From Salinarimonas ramus (GTDB taxonomy: Bacteria; Pseudomonadota; Alphaproteobacteria; Rhizobiales; Beijerinckiaceae), in assembly GCF_014645695.1 (NCBI RefSeq), contig NZ_BMMF01000002.1, forward strand, positions 62,001 through 126,000: a stretch of 64,000 nt of DNA. Direction: 5' to 3'. Positions 18,989 to 27,951 of this stretch are shown piece after piece (positions within the stretch are counted from its first letter, which is position 1; each line of letters begins with the position of its first letter). A program made the position numbers and the translations under genes. Below the pieces are notes generated by a model that searched no databases, had not been told where the DNA came from, and worked only from the letters and a program-made list of their open reading frames with translations.

Positions 18989-20027
18989 TCGCATCGAGCC
19001 GGGCGCGCTCGCGGAGCACCCCTCCGCGCAGGCCGATCTGGCCGCCTGCGCCAACCTCCTGCGCGGTGGCTCGCGCTCCTTCCACGCGGCCTCGCGCGTC
19101 CTGCCACGGCGGGTGAGCGAGCCGGCGGCGGCGCTCTACGCCTTCTGCCGGGTCGCGGACGACGCCGTCGATCTCGGCCACGACCGCCACGCCGCCCTCG
19201 CCCTGCTGCGCGAGCGGCTCGATCGGGTCTATTCCGGCCACCCCGCGCCGCAGGCCATCGACCGCGCCTTCGCCGCGACGGTGGCGCGCTACCGCATCCC
19301 GCGCACCCTGCCCGAAGCGCTGCTCGAAGGCTTCGCCTGGGATGCGCAGGAGCGCACCTACGAGACGCTCTCGGACGTCGCCGCCTATGCCGCGCGCGTC
19401 GCGGGGACCGTCGGCGCGATGATGACGCTGATCATGGGACGGCGTGAGCCCGCGGTGCTCGCGCGCGCCTGCGATCTCGGCGTCGCCATGCAATTCACCA
19501 ACATCGCCCGCGACGTCGGCGAGGACGCGGCGAACGGCCGGCTCTACCTGCCGCGGCAATGGCTGCGGGAGGCGGGCATCGACGTCGAGGCCTTCCTCGC
19601 CGATCCCCGCCCCTGCCCCGGCCTGTTCGTGGCCACGAAGCGCCTCCTCGCCGTCGCCGACGGGCTCTACGCCCGCTCCATGTCCGGCATCGCCGCCCTG
19701 CCCGGCGATTGCCGCGGCGGGATCCTCGCCGCGCGCGCGCTCTATGCCGAGATCGGCCACGTCGCCCTGCGCCGCGGGCCGACGCGCACGCTCGAGCGCG
19801 CCGTCGTCCCCCGCTCCCGCCAGATCGCCCTCGTCGCCGGCGCCCTCGCCCGCGCGCCCTTCCTCTCCGGCGCCGCCGACGACACCCCGCCCCTCCCCGA
19901 GGTCGCCTTCCTCGTCACCGCCGCCGCAAGATCCGGCCGCGCGGAGCTGCCCGCCCAGGGGCTGGAGGAACGCATCGCCTGGCTGGTGGACCTGTTCGAG
20001 CGCCTGGAGCGCCGGGATGCGCGTTAG
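18975..20027 (+). CDS. crtB: Phytoene synthase CrtB
   Basis: A 350-residue squalene/phytoene synthase family enzyme that joins two geranylgeranyl diphosphates to phytoene. The two Mg-binding aspartate motifs are intact: DDAVD at 62-66 and DVGED at 180-184 (ARDVGEDAANGRLYLP). The position next to crtI fits phytoene synthase rather than squalene synthase. The start overlaps crtI, so the pair is translationally coupled. Confidence 0.92.
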   Translation: MSARDRIEPGALAEHPSAQADLAACANLLRGGSRSFHAASRVLPRRVSEPAAALYAFCRVADDAVDLGHDRHAALALLRERLDRVYSGHPAPQAIDRAFAATVARYRIPRTLPEALLEGFAWDAQERTYETLSDVAAYAARVAGTVGAMMTLIMGRREPAVLARACDLGVAMQFTNIARDVGEDAANGRLYLPRQWLREAGIDVEAFLADPRPCPGLFVATKRLLAVADGLYARSMSGIAALPGDCRGGILAARALYAEIGHVALRRGPTRTLERAVVPRSRQIALVAGALARAPFLSGAADDTPPLPEVAFLVTAAARSGRAELPAQGLEERIAWLVDLFERLERRDAR

Positions 20028-20088
20028 CCGATCTCCGCCCGGGTCCGTCCGGCTCGCACGGTAGCGCCGGTACTTCGCCGTAGAGACG

Positions 20089-20901
20089 TCAGCGACAATC
20101 GAGCCAGGACCCCTGCGCCTGACGCAGGGCGTCCTCGTCGAGGCCGAAGCGGGCGAGGAAGCCGGCGTCGGCGGGGCGTCCGCGGGTGCGCAGCGCGCCG
20201 ACGAGGTCGCGGCGCCAGGCGGCGTAGGGGCCGTGGCACTCGGAATGGTTCTGGGCGGTGCCGACGAGGTAGGCGCCGCGGCAGCCGAGCCGCGCGACCG
20301 ACGCGCCGTGCGCCTGCGCCGCCTCGGGCCAGACGTTGTGATCGCGCAGCACGAGGAGGGGATTGCGGCGCAGCGGATCGGGGTCGTCGGGGCGAAGGCG
20401 CGCCACGACGGACGAGCCGCACAGCGCGTAGAACGGGCGCTCGAACGCGCCGGGGAACGGCAGCGGTGCGATGTGTCCGCTGGCGTAATCGATCATCTCG
20501 CCGGCCGGCATCACCCCGCCGATGGCCTCGGGCCCGATCTCGGCACGGGCGCGCGCCACGAGATCGCTGGGCACCCAATCGTCCGCGTCGACGAGCATGA
20601 GATGGCCCTCCCCCGCCCGCATGGCCGCCTCGCCGAGCGCGTGCTTCTTGCGGCCGGCATCGTTGTTGGCGGCATCCGGCTCGCCGGCTGGCCAGTCGGC
20701 CTCGAGGAACTCCACGCGCGGGTCGTTCGGAAGCGCAAAGGGCCGGTCCTGGCTCATGACGAGGACGCGCAAGCTCGGGTCGGTCTGGGCGAGGATCGAG
20801 CGCAGGGTGAGCCCGAGCAGCGCCTCGATGCGGGCGACATCGTCGGTGCCCGCACGCCCGACGAGGGGGATGCCGAAGGTGAAGGGGAGCGTGGAGGTCA
20901 T
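20089..20901 (-). CDS. GT-A-fold glycosyltransferase-like protein
   Basis: A 270-residue protein resembling family 2 glycosyltransferases. The N-terminal half shows a repeated beta-alpha pattern ending in MLVDADDWVPSDLV near 110, where VDADD is the metal/nucleotide-sugar DxD motif, preceded by RKKHALGEAAMRAGEGHL. The C-terminal half has no domain that I recognise. Acceptor and sugar are unknown. It stands alone and is transcribed toward crtB, 61 bases apart. Confidence 0.6.
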   Translation of the reverse strand: MTSTLPFTFGIPLVGRAGTDDVARIEALLGLTLRSILAQTDPSLRVLVMSQDRPFALPNDPRVEFLEADWPAGEPDAANNDAGRKKHALGEAAMRAGEGHLMLVDADDWVPSDLVARARAEIGPEAIGGVMPAGEMIDYASGHIAPLPFPGAFERPFYALCGSSVVARLRPDDPDPLRRNPLLVLRDHNVWPEAAQAHGASVARLGCRGAYLVGTAQNHSECHGPYAAWRRDLVGALRTRGRPADAGFLARFGLDEDALRQAQGSWLDCR

Positions 20902-20963
20902 CCGCGGGAACGCCTGAGCGCACAGGCCGGTTCGCGGGGCGCCCCGTCATCGGCGCAGACCGT

Positions 20964-20977
20964 TGCATAGGTATGCA
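20964..20977. promoter_or_regulatory. Palindrome TGCATA-GG-TATGCA upstream of the glycosyltransferase
   Basis: A perfect 6-bp inverted repeat with two-base spacer, 63 bases before the start of the glycosyltransferase gene. It resembles the GntR site at 23583-23603 (TGCATA-CTG-TATGCA), but the spacer is one base shorter, so recognition by the same protein is uncertain. Confidence 0.35.
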
Positions 20978-21113
20978 GAGATCGTGAAGACCGACGACGC
21001 CGTCTGGCTGTTCCGCTGCGGGGGAACGGGCTGGGCGCGTCGGTCGGGGAGGCGCGGCCGGCGCGAGAGGCGTCGGCCGGTGCTCAGGGGGATCGAGCGG
21101 AGGGCGTTCGCCC

Positions 21114-21473
21114 TCAGACCTCGTTGCCGGCGGCCACGAGGCTCTTGACGGTCTGCAGCGCGGCGCCGCGGAGCGCGGGACGCTTGATCTCGTTGAAGAG
21201 CGCGACGAGAGCGATCGCGTCCTCGTCCATCAGGCGAGCCTGGCCCTGCTCGACGCCGCCGAGGAGGGCGGAGGCCGGCTGCTCGAGCACCGCGGCGATC
21301 TGCACGAGGCGGGAGGCCGCGACGCGGTCCGTGCCGTTCTCGTACTTCTGCACCTGCTGGTACGTCACGCCGATGGCCTGGCCGAGCTCGCTCTGCGAGA
21401 GCTTGGCTTGCTTACGCGCGAGACGGATGCGTTGACCGATCTCGCGGTCGATTTCTGTGGGTGAGCGAGTCAT
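21114..21473 (-). CDS. XRE-family transcriptional regulator
   Basis: A 119-residue regulator. The N-terminal 70 residues are a Cro/C1-type helix-turn-helix: IGQRIRLARKQAKLSQSELG followed by VTYQQVQKYENGTDRV, where the recognition helix is QQVQKYE. The C-terminal 45 residues are helical and probably serve dimerisation. Similar single-domain regulators are common in Rhizobiales. The open frame continues upstream to 21689, but homology starts at the ATG at 21473. No adjacent target gene is evident; a long gene-free region lies upstream. Confidence 0.85.
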   Translation of the reverse strand: MTRSPTEIDREIGQRIRLARKQAKLSQSELGQAIGVTYQQVQKYENGTDRVAASRLVQIAAVLEQPASALLGGVEQGQARLMDEDAIALVALFNEIKRPALRGAALQTVKSLVAAGNEV

Positions 21474-22163
21474 GAGCGGAGTTCCCGTCGTGTTGTTTGT
21501 GACATGTGGGTGAGTACTTGCCCCTGAGATCACCGATCGCGAAGCGCTCTTCCCGCAGCGTAAGCGTGGTCGCGATACTTGTGCGAGCCAGTGACATCTC
21601 TTTCGACACCAAATGGCAACGGCGACGTCAAGTGGCAAGGGTACTGCGGGTCCCCCTGGGTCACTCTTCTCAGATTGCCATTTACGCACGAAACGTACTT
21701 ACGGACGCGGCTTACTGTGTACCTATCCACACAAGCAGCCACACCTGAATTTACCCGTGATTGCGAGAGCGCCATCCCGCGCGCAGAGCGCCTACGACTC
21801 TCCAGCCATGCCGCCCTGCACCCTACGACCTGCCCGCGAGCGCGCGCAGGGGGCATGCCCGATACGGAGCGGCCTTCATCATTCAACCGGCAGTCCGCGA
21901 AGGTCCGGCGACCCGACGCAACGAGCGGGCGGATACCGCCTCCCCGGCGCCTGCTCGGCGCCTTCATTTCCCATGATCCTGACGCAATTACGAGATGTCG
22001 CAGTTTTACGGCCTGTGGAAAATGTCCCAAGGGTAAAACAATTTTTGCCCACGCCCTCTCGATCGGCAACGCCCGGAGGCCAGAGGCAACCGAAACGTTC
22101 ATGAGGACCTGGCGATCGTCGACGGCGCCGCCGCGATTCGAGGGCGACGGGCACCCGCTCATC
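21474..22163. other. Gene-free region of 690 bases
   Basis: No open frame here has coding character; the translated frames have poor composition and no family motif. The stretch is visibly richer in A and T than its surroundings, above all around 21960-22060. It holds an inverted repeat GTTTTAC (22003-22009) / GTAAAAC (22033-22039) and a short hairpin GGGTAAAA/TTTTGCCC around 22031-22050. The XRE promoter must lie at its left end. The rest may be a relic of a transferred segment or hold an unrecognised small RNA. Confidence 0.5.
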
Positions 22164-23384
22164 TCAGCTACGCAGCGCCGCGACCATACGGTCGAGGGCG
22201 CTCTCCAGCTGGACGGGGTCGCGGGCGACGCACATGCGCAAGTACGGCCGCGCCGGGGCGCCGAAGAACCAGCCCGGTGCGAGGCCCACATGCGCCTCCT
22301 CCAGGATGCGGCGGCAGGCGATCGCGGAATCGGGCTCGGAAGCCAGCGAGAAGAAGACGTACATGCCCCCGCGCGGCTTCGTCGGCAGGCGCACGTCCGG
22401 CACCTGCGAGAGCGCCGCGTAGGCGAGGTCCACGCCCTCGCGGCAGCGCTCGCGCATGGTGGCGACGAGCTCCTCGCCTTGCTCGATCGCCACCGTGGCA
22501 CCGGCCTGGATCGTCGCCGCGATGCCGCTGTTCATGTATTGCGTCATGGCGGCGAGCTGCGGCGCGACGGAGAGCGGGTGGACGAGCCAGCCCACGCGCC
22601 AGCCCGTCATGGCCCAGGCCTTTGAGAAGCTGTTGATCGACAGGACGAGGTCCTCGTCCTCGGCGATCTCCAGGATCGAGGGCGCGGACGGCCCGTCCCA
22701 GTAGAGCCGATTGTAGACCTCGTCGGAGACGATCCAGATCCCGCGCTCGCGCCCGAAGGCGAGGAGCGCCGCGAGATCCTCGCGGCTCGCGGTCCAGCCC
22801 GTGGGGTTCGCAGGGGTGGAGAAGACGATGGCGGTCGTGCGCGCGTCGCAGGCGGCGATCACCGCGTCCATGTCGAGGCGCCAGTCGCCGTCGCGGAAGG
22901 CGAGCGGGACCGCCCTGCCCTCCCCGCCGCTCAGGTGGATGAGGTTCGCGATGTTCGGCCATTGCGGCTCGAGGTAGACGACGTTGCGCCCCGGATCGAG
23001 GACGAGCTGGAGCGCGAGCGCCAGAGCCTGCATGCCGCCGGGGGTCACCGTCGAGCGCTCGCGAGCGATCGGGCGTCCGTGCAGGCGCGTCTGGTAGGCG
23101 GCGAGCGCCTGCGTCAGCGCCGGCGCGCCGCGCATGTCCGGCACGTAGAAGGTCTGCCCGGCATCGAAGGCGGCCTTCGCAGCATCTCGGATGAAGGCCG
23201 GCGTGACGAGGTCGCCCTCGCCGTACCAGAGCGGGATCACGTCGCCGATCTCCCGGGCGCGCACGGCGAGCTCGGCGATGTTCTCCGTGGAGAGATCGCG
23301 GATCAGCGGACGCACGCGCTCGGCGGCGGGCGGTCGCGGCAGGTTGCGGGGGTAGCCGGCCGGCGCCCCGGTGTCGCTCGTCAT
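22164..23384 (-). CDS. PLP-dependent class I/II aminotransferase
   Basis: A 406-residue fold-type I aminotransferase of the aspartate aminotransferase family. The PLP lysine is Lys255 in SFSKAWAMTGWRVGW; FSTPANPTGW (NPTG) and SDEVYNRLYWDG hold the ring-binding Asn, Asp and Tyr; the C-terminal RMCVA carries the substrate carboxylate Arg. The amino donor is not predictable. An in-frame ATG 13 codons upstream (23423) is an alternative start. Confidence 0.85.
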   Translation of the reverse strand: MTSDTGAPAGYPRNLPRPPAAERVRPLIRDLSTENIAELAVRAREIGDVIPLWYGEGDLVTPAFIRDAAKAAFDAGQTFYVPDMRGAPALTQALAAYQTRLHGRPIARERSTVTPGGMQALALALQLVLDPGRNVVYLEPQWPNIANLIHLSGGEGRAVPLAFRDGDWRLDMDAVIAACDARTTAIVFSTPANPTGWTASREDLAALLAFGRERGIWIVSDEVYNRLYWDGPSAPSILEIAEDEDLVLSINSFSKAWAMTGWRVGWLVHPLSVAPQLAAMTQYMNSGIAATIQAGATVAIEQGEELVATMRERCREGVDLAYAALSQVPDVRLPTKPRGGMYVFFSLASEPDSAIACRRILEEAHVGLAPGWFFGAPARPYLRMCVARDPVQLESALDRMVAALRS

Positions 23385-23566
23385 CTGTCGCTCGTCATCG
23401 CTCTGGGCCCCCTCGGCCCGCACGGGCGCGCGCCCGCTGGAGCGCCGCCCTCTTCGTCACCGGGTGACATCTTCCCCCGTATTTGCATTCACTTCAAGCG
23501 TGAAAGGATGCGGATTTCTGCCGCCCGATACGCGAATTCGTGCGTGTGCACTACTCCACCGTTGGT

Positions 23567-23603
23567 TTGACGGACGCCGCAGTTCTGCATACTGTATGCA
23601 GAA
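23567..23603 (+). promoter_or_regulatory. Promoter and GntR operator upstream of the regulator at 23631
   Basis: TTGACG at 23567-23572 and TACTGT at 23590-23595 are 17 bases apart. A perfect palindrome with 9-bp arms TTCTGCATA and TATGCAGAA around CTG (23583-23603) covers the -10 box. Palindromes of this size over the promoter of a GntR gene usually mean autoregulation. Confidence 0.55.
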
Positions 23604-23630
23604 CCAACAAAGGTTAGGATTGTATCGCGC

Positions 23631-24356
23631 ATGGCAGGCAACGGGACGAGCCGACGGGAGAGCTTCCGCGAGCGGATCTACGCCGACCTGCGTCGGCGGC
23701 TGCAACGCTCGGAATTCGGCCCCGAGGACAAGCTCGTGGACGTCGAGATCGCCGGCGCCTACGGCGCGTCCCGCATGCCGGCCCGCGAGGCGCTGCTGCA
23801 GCTCGTCAACGAGGGCTACCTCGTCGGCACGACCCGCGGTTTCGCGGTTCCGACGCTCACCCTGCAGGACGTGCGGGACATCTTCGAGGTGCGCAAGCTG
23901 CTCGAGCCGCGCGCCGCCGCCCAGGCCGCGCGCAATCTCGACGACGCCACGGAGGCCGCGCTCGGCGTCGCCCTCGCCGAGGCGAGAGCCGCGACCGGGG
24001 AGGACGACGTCGAGCGGCTCATCCTCGCCAACATCGACTTCCGCGCGGCCTGGACCGGACGCATCGGCAACGCGCGCCTCGCCGACACGCTGGCGCGCTT
24101 CGCCGACCACATCCAGACCGTCCGCCTGGAGACCCTGCGTCGGCCGGCCACGCGCCAGGTCGTGGTGGAGGGGCTCGAGGACATCCACGCCGCCTTCGTC
24201 ACCCGCGATCCCATCACCGCCGGCGACCGCATGGCCGCCTTCGTCGGCGCCGCCGAGCAGGCCTTCTTCGCCGCCCGCAAGGCGCAGATGGAGCCCGCCG
24301 CGGAGGATGCGGAGGCGGCGCTGCCGCTCGCGGCGCGAAGCCTGCGGCTCGTCTGA
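23631..24356 (+). CDS. GntR-family regulator with FCD ligand domain
   Basis: A 241-residue FadR/FCD-subgroup GntR regulator. The N-terminal winged helix spans about 10-80 (RESFRERIYADLRRRLQRSEF, then YGASRMPAREALLQLVNEGYL), and the C-terminal all-helical FCD domain begins at VRDIFEVRKLLEPRAAAQAAR. It heads a one-direction cluster of catabolic and transport genes and is probably its local repressor, released by a pathway carboxylate. The next gene follows after 10 bases. Confidence 0.85.
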   Translation: MAGNGTSRRESFRERIYADLRRRLQRSEFGPEDKLVDVEIAGAYGASRMPAREALLQLVNEGYLVGTTRGFAVPTLTLQDVRDIFEVRKLLEPRAAAQAARNLDDATEAALGVALAEARAATGEDDVERLILANIDFRAAWTGRIGNARLADTLARFADHIQTVRLETLRRPATRQVVVEGLEDIHAAFVTRDPITAGDRMAAFVGAAEQAFFAARKAQMEPAAEDAEAALPLAARSLRLV

Positions 24357-24366
24357 GGAGCGCGCC

Positions 24367-24426
24367 ATGCCTCATCCCTCCATGCCTCATCTCTCCATGC
24401 CACATTCCTCCGTGCCTCATCCCCTC
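24367..24426 (+). repeat. Four tandem 15-base repeats at the start of the LLM monooxygenase gene
   Basis: Units of ATGCCTCATCCCTCC type at 24367-24381, 24382-24396, 24397-24411 and 24412-24426 differ by a few bases. Each starts with ATG, ATG, ATG or GTG in frame. A gain or loss of a unit would keep the frame. Confidence 0.85.
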
Positions 24427-25500
24427 TCCGGACCCAACCGCTTCAAGCTCGGCATCTTCTCGACGAACGCCGACGGCGGGCTCGCCATCACCACGGTGCC
24501 GGAGCGCTGGGGCGCCTCGTGGGCGGACAATCTCGCGGCCGTGCGCATCGCCGACGAGGCCGGGCTCGAGTTCGCGCTGCCCATCGCGCGTTGGCGCGGC
24601 TTCGGCGGCGAGACGCGGGTGCGCGAATGGTCGTTCGAGACCTTCACCTGGGCCGCCGCCCTCGCCGCCGCGACGCGCCATATCGGGCTGTTCGCGACCG
24701 TCCACGTGCCCCTGGTCCATCCGGTCTACGCGGCCAAGGCGCTCGCGACCGTCGATCACGTCTCGGGCGGGCGCGCGGGCCTCAACCTCGTGTGCGGCTG
24801 GAATCCCGACGAGTTCGCCATGTTCGGCGCGAGCATCGACGAGGATCCGTACGCGCGCGCCGGCGAATGGATCGAGATCGTCGAGCGCGCCTACGCCTCG
24901 GACGAGCCCTTCGACTATCCCGGCCGCTACTACGACCTGAAGGGCGTCGTCAGCCGCCCCGCCTCCGTGCAGGTGCCGCGCCCGGTGACGATGAACGCCG
25001 CCTTCGGCCCGCCCGGGCGCGCCTTCGCCGCGCGCCATTGCGACTACCTGTTCTCGACCTTCTCCGACATCGCCGACGGCGCGCGCCACGTCGCCGACAT
25101 CGGCGGGCGCGCCGCCGCGGAGGGGCGCGAGGTCGGCCTCTACACCGTCTGCCACGTGGTCTGCCGCGAGACGCAGGAGGAGGCCGAGGCCTTCTACACC
25201 CGCTACGCCGTCGACGAGGCCGACCACGCGGCGGTCGACGAGCACATGGCGAAGAAGAAGGCCTTCGCCAATTCCCACGACCCGCACGCCTTCGCCCTCT
25301 ACCGCCAGCGCTTCGCAGGCGGTGCGGGCTCCTATCCGCTCGTCGGCACGCCGGAGCGCATCGTCGAGGACCTGATCCGCATCTGCGATCAGGGCTGGCA
25401 GGGTGCGGCGCTCAGCTTCGTGAACTACACCGACGAGCTGCCCTTCTTCTGCGCGCGCGTGCTGCCTCTCCTGCGAGAGGCGGGCCTGCGCACCACCTGA
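24367..25500 (+). CDS. LLM-class flavin-dependent monooxygenase, RutA-like
   Basis: A 377-residue bacterial-luciferase-like monooxygenase using reduced FMN. The segments WADNLAAVRIADEAGLEFALP, ARWRGFGGE and LNLVCGWNPDEFAMFG closely follow RutA, the pyrimidine-ring-opening monooxygenase, and related amide or heterocycle monooxygenases. No other rut gene is nearby, so uracil is not implied. The N-terminus is odd: the first 20 codons are four near-identical 15-base units, giving MPHPS-MPHLS-MPHSS-VPHPL, each opening with a start codon. GAGGAG overlaps the stop of the GntR gene and serves the first ATG. Confidence 0.85.
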   Translation: MPHPSMPHLSMPHSSVPHPLSGPNRFKLGIFSTNADGGLAITTVPERWGASWADNLAAVRIADEAGLEFALPIARWRGFGGETRVREWSFETFTWAAALAAATRHIGLFATVHVPLVHPVYAAKALATVDHVSGGRAGLNLVCGWNPDEFAMFGASIDEDPYARAGEWIEIVERAYASDEPFDYPGRYYDLKGVVSRPASVQVPRPVTMNAAFGPPGRAFAARHCDYLFSTFSDIADGARHVADIGGRAAAEGREVGLYTVCHVVCRETQEEAEAFYTRYAVDEADHAAVDEHMAKKKAFANSHDPHAFALYRQRFAGGAGSYPLVGTPERIVEDLIRICDQGWQGAALSFVNYTDELPFFCARVLPLLREAGLRTT

Positions 25501-25536
25501 GGCGCGCCGGCCGTGCGCGCCCGATCCCGGAGCCGA

Positions 25537-26334
25537 ATGTCCATGCCGTCACCCGCCCGCGCGACCCGAGCCGCCCCCGATCGAGCGAGCTGCCGCGCCC
25601 GCCTCGAGAGCGGGGACAGCCTCGCCTGCGCCTGGCTCGCCATGGGCTCGCCCGCCCTCGTGGAGGCCGCGGCCCATGCCGGGCCCGACCTCCTGGTGCT
25701 CGATCTCCAGCACGGCCTCTTCGACCGCCGCGACCTCGAAGCCGCCATCGGCGCCGTGCGCGGCGACGTGCCCGTGCTCGTGCGCGTCGCCGAGAACCGC
25801 CCGCTCGCCATCGGCACGGCCCTCGACGCCGGCGCCGAGGGCGTCATCGTCCCCCTCGTCGAGAGCGCCGAGGAGGCCGCGGCCGCCGTGAGCGCCGCGC
25901 GCTACCCACCCCACGGTATCCGCTCCGGCGGCGGCGTGCGCCCGCTCGCCGACTTTGCCGCCTACGTCGCCGGCTGCGCGCGCGACACGCTCGTCGCCGT
26001 GATGATCGAGACGAAGGCCGGCCTCGAGAACGCCGCCGCCATCGCGGCCGTGCCGGGCGTCGACCTCGTCTTCATCGGCACGGGCGATCTCGTGCTCTGC
26101 CTGGGGCCCGACGGCGACGTCAAGGCGCGCTGCGAGGAGGCCTGCGCGGCGATCCACGCCGCCTGCGAGGCGGCCGGGACGCCCTGCGGGATCTTCACGC
26201 CGGACGTGGACGCGGCGCTCGCGCGCCGCGCGGAAGGCTACCGCCTCGTCGTCGCCGCCAACGACATCGCGGTGGTGAACGAGGGCTTCCGCCGCGCCGC
26301 CGCGGCCTTCGCACCGGCGGAGGCGCGTCGATGA
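25537..26334 (+). CDS. HpcH/HpaI-family class II aldolase or citrate-lyase-like enzyme
   Basis: A 265-residue TIM-barrel protein of the HpcH/HpaI (pyruvate-dependent class II aldolase) family. LDLQHGLFD replaces the usual DxEHG but keeps the catalytic His, VRVAENRP holds the Arg that binds the keto acid, VMIETKAGLENAAAIAAVPG the metal-binding Glu, and FIGTGDLVL the metal-binding Asp. Length is normal. It probably cleaves or forms a 4-hydroxy-2-keto acid. ATG at 25537 has GGAG upstream; ATG 25543 is possible. Its stop overlaps the start of the next gene. Confidence 0.8.
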   Translation: MSMPSPARATRAAPDRASCRARLESGDSLACAWLAMGSPALVEAAAHAGPDLLVLDLQHGLFDRRDLEAAIGAVRGDVPVLVRVAENRPLAIGTALDAGAEGVIVPLVESAEEAAAAVSAARYPPHGIRSGGGVRPLADFAAYVAGCARDTLVAVMIETKAGLENAAAIAAVPGVDLVFIGTGDLVLCLGPDGDVKARCEEACAAIHAACEAAGTPCGIFTPDVDAALARRAEGYRLVVAANDIAVVNEGFRRAAAAFAPAEARR

Positions 26335-27701
26335 GCGCCGTTCTCGATGACCTGCATGCGGCGCTCGGCGCCGACTGCGTGCGTGCCGGCGCCGACATCC
26401 CGGCCCGCGCGCACGCCGACGCGAGCGGCGTCGCCCCCACGCGCCCCCTCGCCCTCGTCCTGCCCCGCGACGTCGAGGGCGTCTCGCGGGCGCTCGCGAT
26501 CTGCCACGCGCACGGCCAACCGATCGTGACGCAGGGCGGCATGACCGGCCTCGCCGGCGGCGCGCATCCCTACGAGACCGACGTCGCGCTGTCGCTGGAG
26601 CGGCTTACCGGCATCGAGGAGATCGACGTCGAGGCGGGCACGCTCACGGCGCGCGCCGGCACGCCGCTGCAGGTGCTGCAGGAGGCCGCCGAGGAGGCCG
26701 GCTTCATGCTCGGCATCGACCTCGGCGCGCGCGGATCGTGCACGATCGGCGGCAACGTCTCCACCAATGCCGGCGGCAACAACGTGCTGCGCTACGGCAT
26801 GACCCGGCGCAACGTGCTGGGCCTCGAGGCGGTGCTGGCGGACGGGACGGTCGTCTCCTCCCTCAACAAGATGCTCAAGAACAATTCCGGCTACGACTGG
26901 ACGCAGCTGATGATCGGCTCGGAGGGGACGCTGGGCGTCGTCACCCGCGTCGTCCTCGCGCTGCAGCCGCGGCCGGAGGGCGTGCGCACCGCATTGTGCG
27001 CCGTTTCCGACACGCGCGCCGCGCTTCGCCTCCTGCGCGTCCTCGAGCGCCGCTTCGCCGGCGGGCTCCTCGTCTTCGAGGGCATGTGGCGCGACTTCAT
27101 GGAGGCGGCGACCCGCGAGGTCGGCCTCGCGCCGCCCTTCGCCGAGCCCCACGAGCTCCTGATCCTCGTCGAGGCCGCCACCGGCGAGGGCGAGGCCGGC
27201 ACGGCCCGCTTCGAGGAGGTGCTCGGCGCGGTGCTGGAGGACGGCCTCGTCGTCGACGCGATCGTCGCCCAGTCCGAGAGCGACCGCGCGCGGCTGTGGG
27301 CGTATCGGGAATCGCCCTACGAATACCAGCCGAAGCTGCCGGTCTTCGTCTCCTTCGACGTGAGCTTCCCGCGCGGACGCATCGGCGAGGCGGTGGCGGA
27401 CATGCAGCGGGCGGCGCGGGCGCATTGGCCCGACGCGCTGAGCGTCGTCTTCGGCCACATCGCCGATTCGAACCTCCATCTGATCGTCGGCGGTCCCGGC
27501 ATCGACAAGAAGGCGGTGGAGGAGCGCGTCTACGGCATCGTCGCCTCCTATGGCGGCGCGGTGTCGGCGGAGCACGGGATCGGGCGCAACAAGCGCGCCT
27601 ATCTCGCGCTGTCCCGCTCCGAGCCGGAGCTCGCGCTGATGCGCACGATCAAGCGCGCGCTCGACCCCGCCGACATCCTCAACAGGGGGCGCGTCCTCTG
27701 A
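26331..27701 (+). CDS. FAD-linked oxidase, GlcD/D-lactate dehydrogenase-like
   Basis: A 456-residue oxidase of the vanillyl-alcohol-oxidase fold (FAD_binding_4 plus FAD-oxidase_C). QGGMTGLAGGAHP near 65 and GGNVSTNAGGNNVLRYGMTR near 138 bind FAD; GHIADSNLHLIVGG and SAEHGIGRNKRAYL in the C-terminal part supply active-site histidines. Such enzymes oxidise D-2-hydroxyacids such as D-lactate, glycolate or D-2-hydroxyglutarate. ATGA overlap with the aldolase gene implies coupled synthesis, so the 2-hydroxyacid or 2-keto acid is likely shared between them. Confidence 0.85.
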   Translation: MSAVLDDLHAALGADCVRAGADIPARAHADASGVAPTRPLALVLPRDVEGVSRALAICHAHGQPIVTQGGMTGLAGGAHPYETDVALSLERLTGIEEIDVEAGTLTARAGTPLQVLQEAAEEAGFMLGIDLGARGSCTIGGNVSTNAGGNNVLRYGMTRRNVLGLEAVLADGTVVSSLNKMLKNNSGYDWTQLMIGSEGTLGVVTRVVLALQPRPEGVRTALCAVSDTRAALRLLRVLERRFAGGLLVFEGMWRDFMEAATREVGLAPPFAEPHELLILVEAATGEGEAGTARFEEVLGAVLEDGLVVDAIVAQSESDRARLWAYRESPYEYQPKLPVFVSFDVSFPRGRIGEAVADMQRAARAHWPDALSVVFGHIADSNLHLIVGGPGIDKKAVEERVYGIVASYGGAVSAEHGIGRNKRAYLALSRSEPELALMRTIKRALDPADILNRGRVL

Positions 27702-27951
27702 GATCCGCGGGGAGGCCCGCGGCGCCCTTCGTCGCCTACCGACTGACGTAAGGTCACAAGGCGACGCAGAGTTCGAGCCACGCAACGGCTCGTGAACACC
27801 TCCCGAGCGCCGGGCGCACGGGCAACAACAGCGGAGCCCGGGCGAACCGGGCCCGGACCGGCGAAAGAGACCGGTCGCACCGCCACAGGACCCGTGCCCG
27901 GGCAGGCCCGCGCGCACGGTCGCGAACGAACGAAGAGAAGGGGAACCACAG

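Noticed and set aside
21613-22104. Open frame of 163 codons in the gene-free region.
   Set aside because: Low-quality composition (Arg/Pro/Ser), no ribosome binding site, no motif, and other frames of equal length overlap it.
24367-25500. Annotating the monooxygenase as RutA of uracil degradation.
   Set aside because: Although RutA-like in sequence, it has none of rutB-rutG around it and sits among aldolase and hydroxyacid-oxidase genes.
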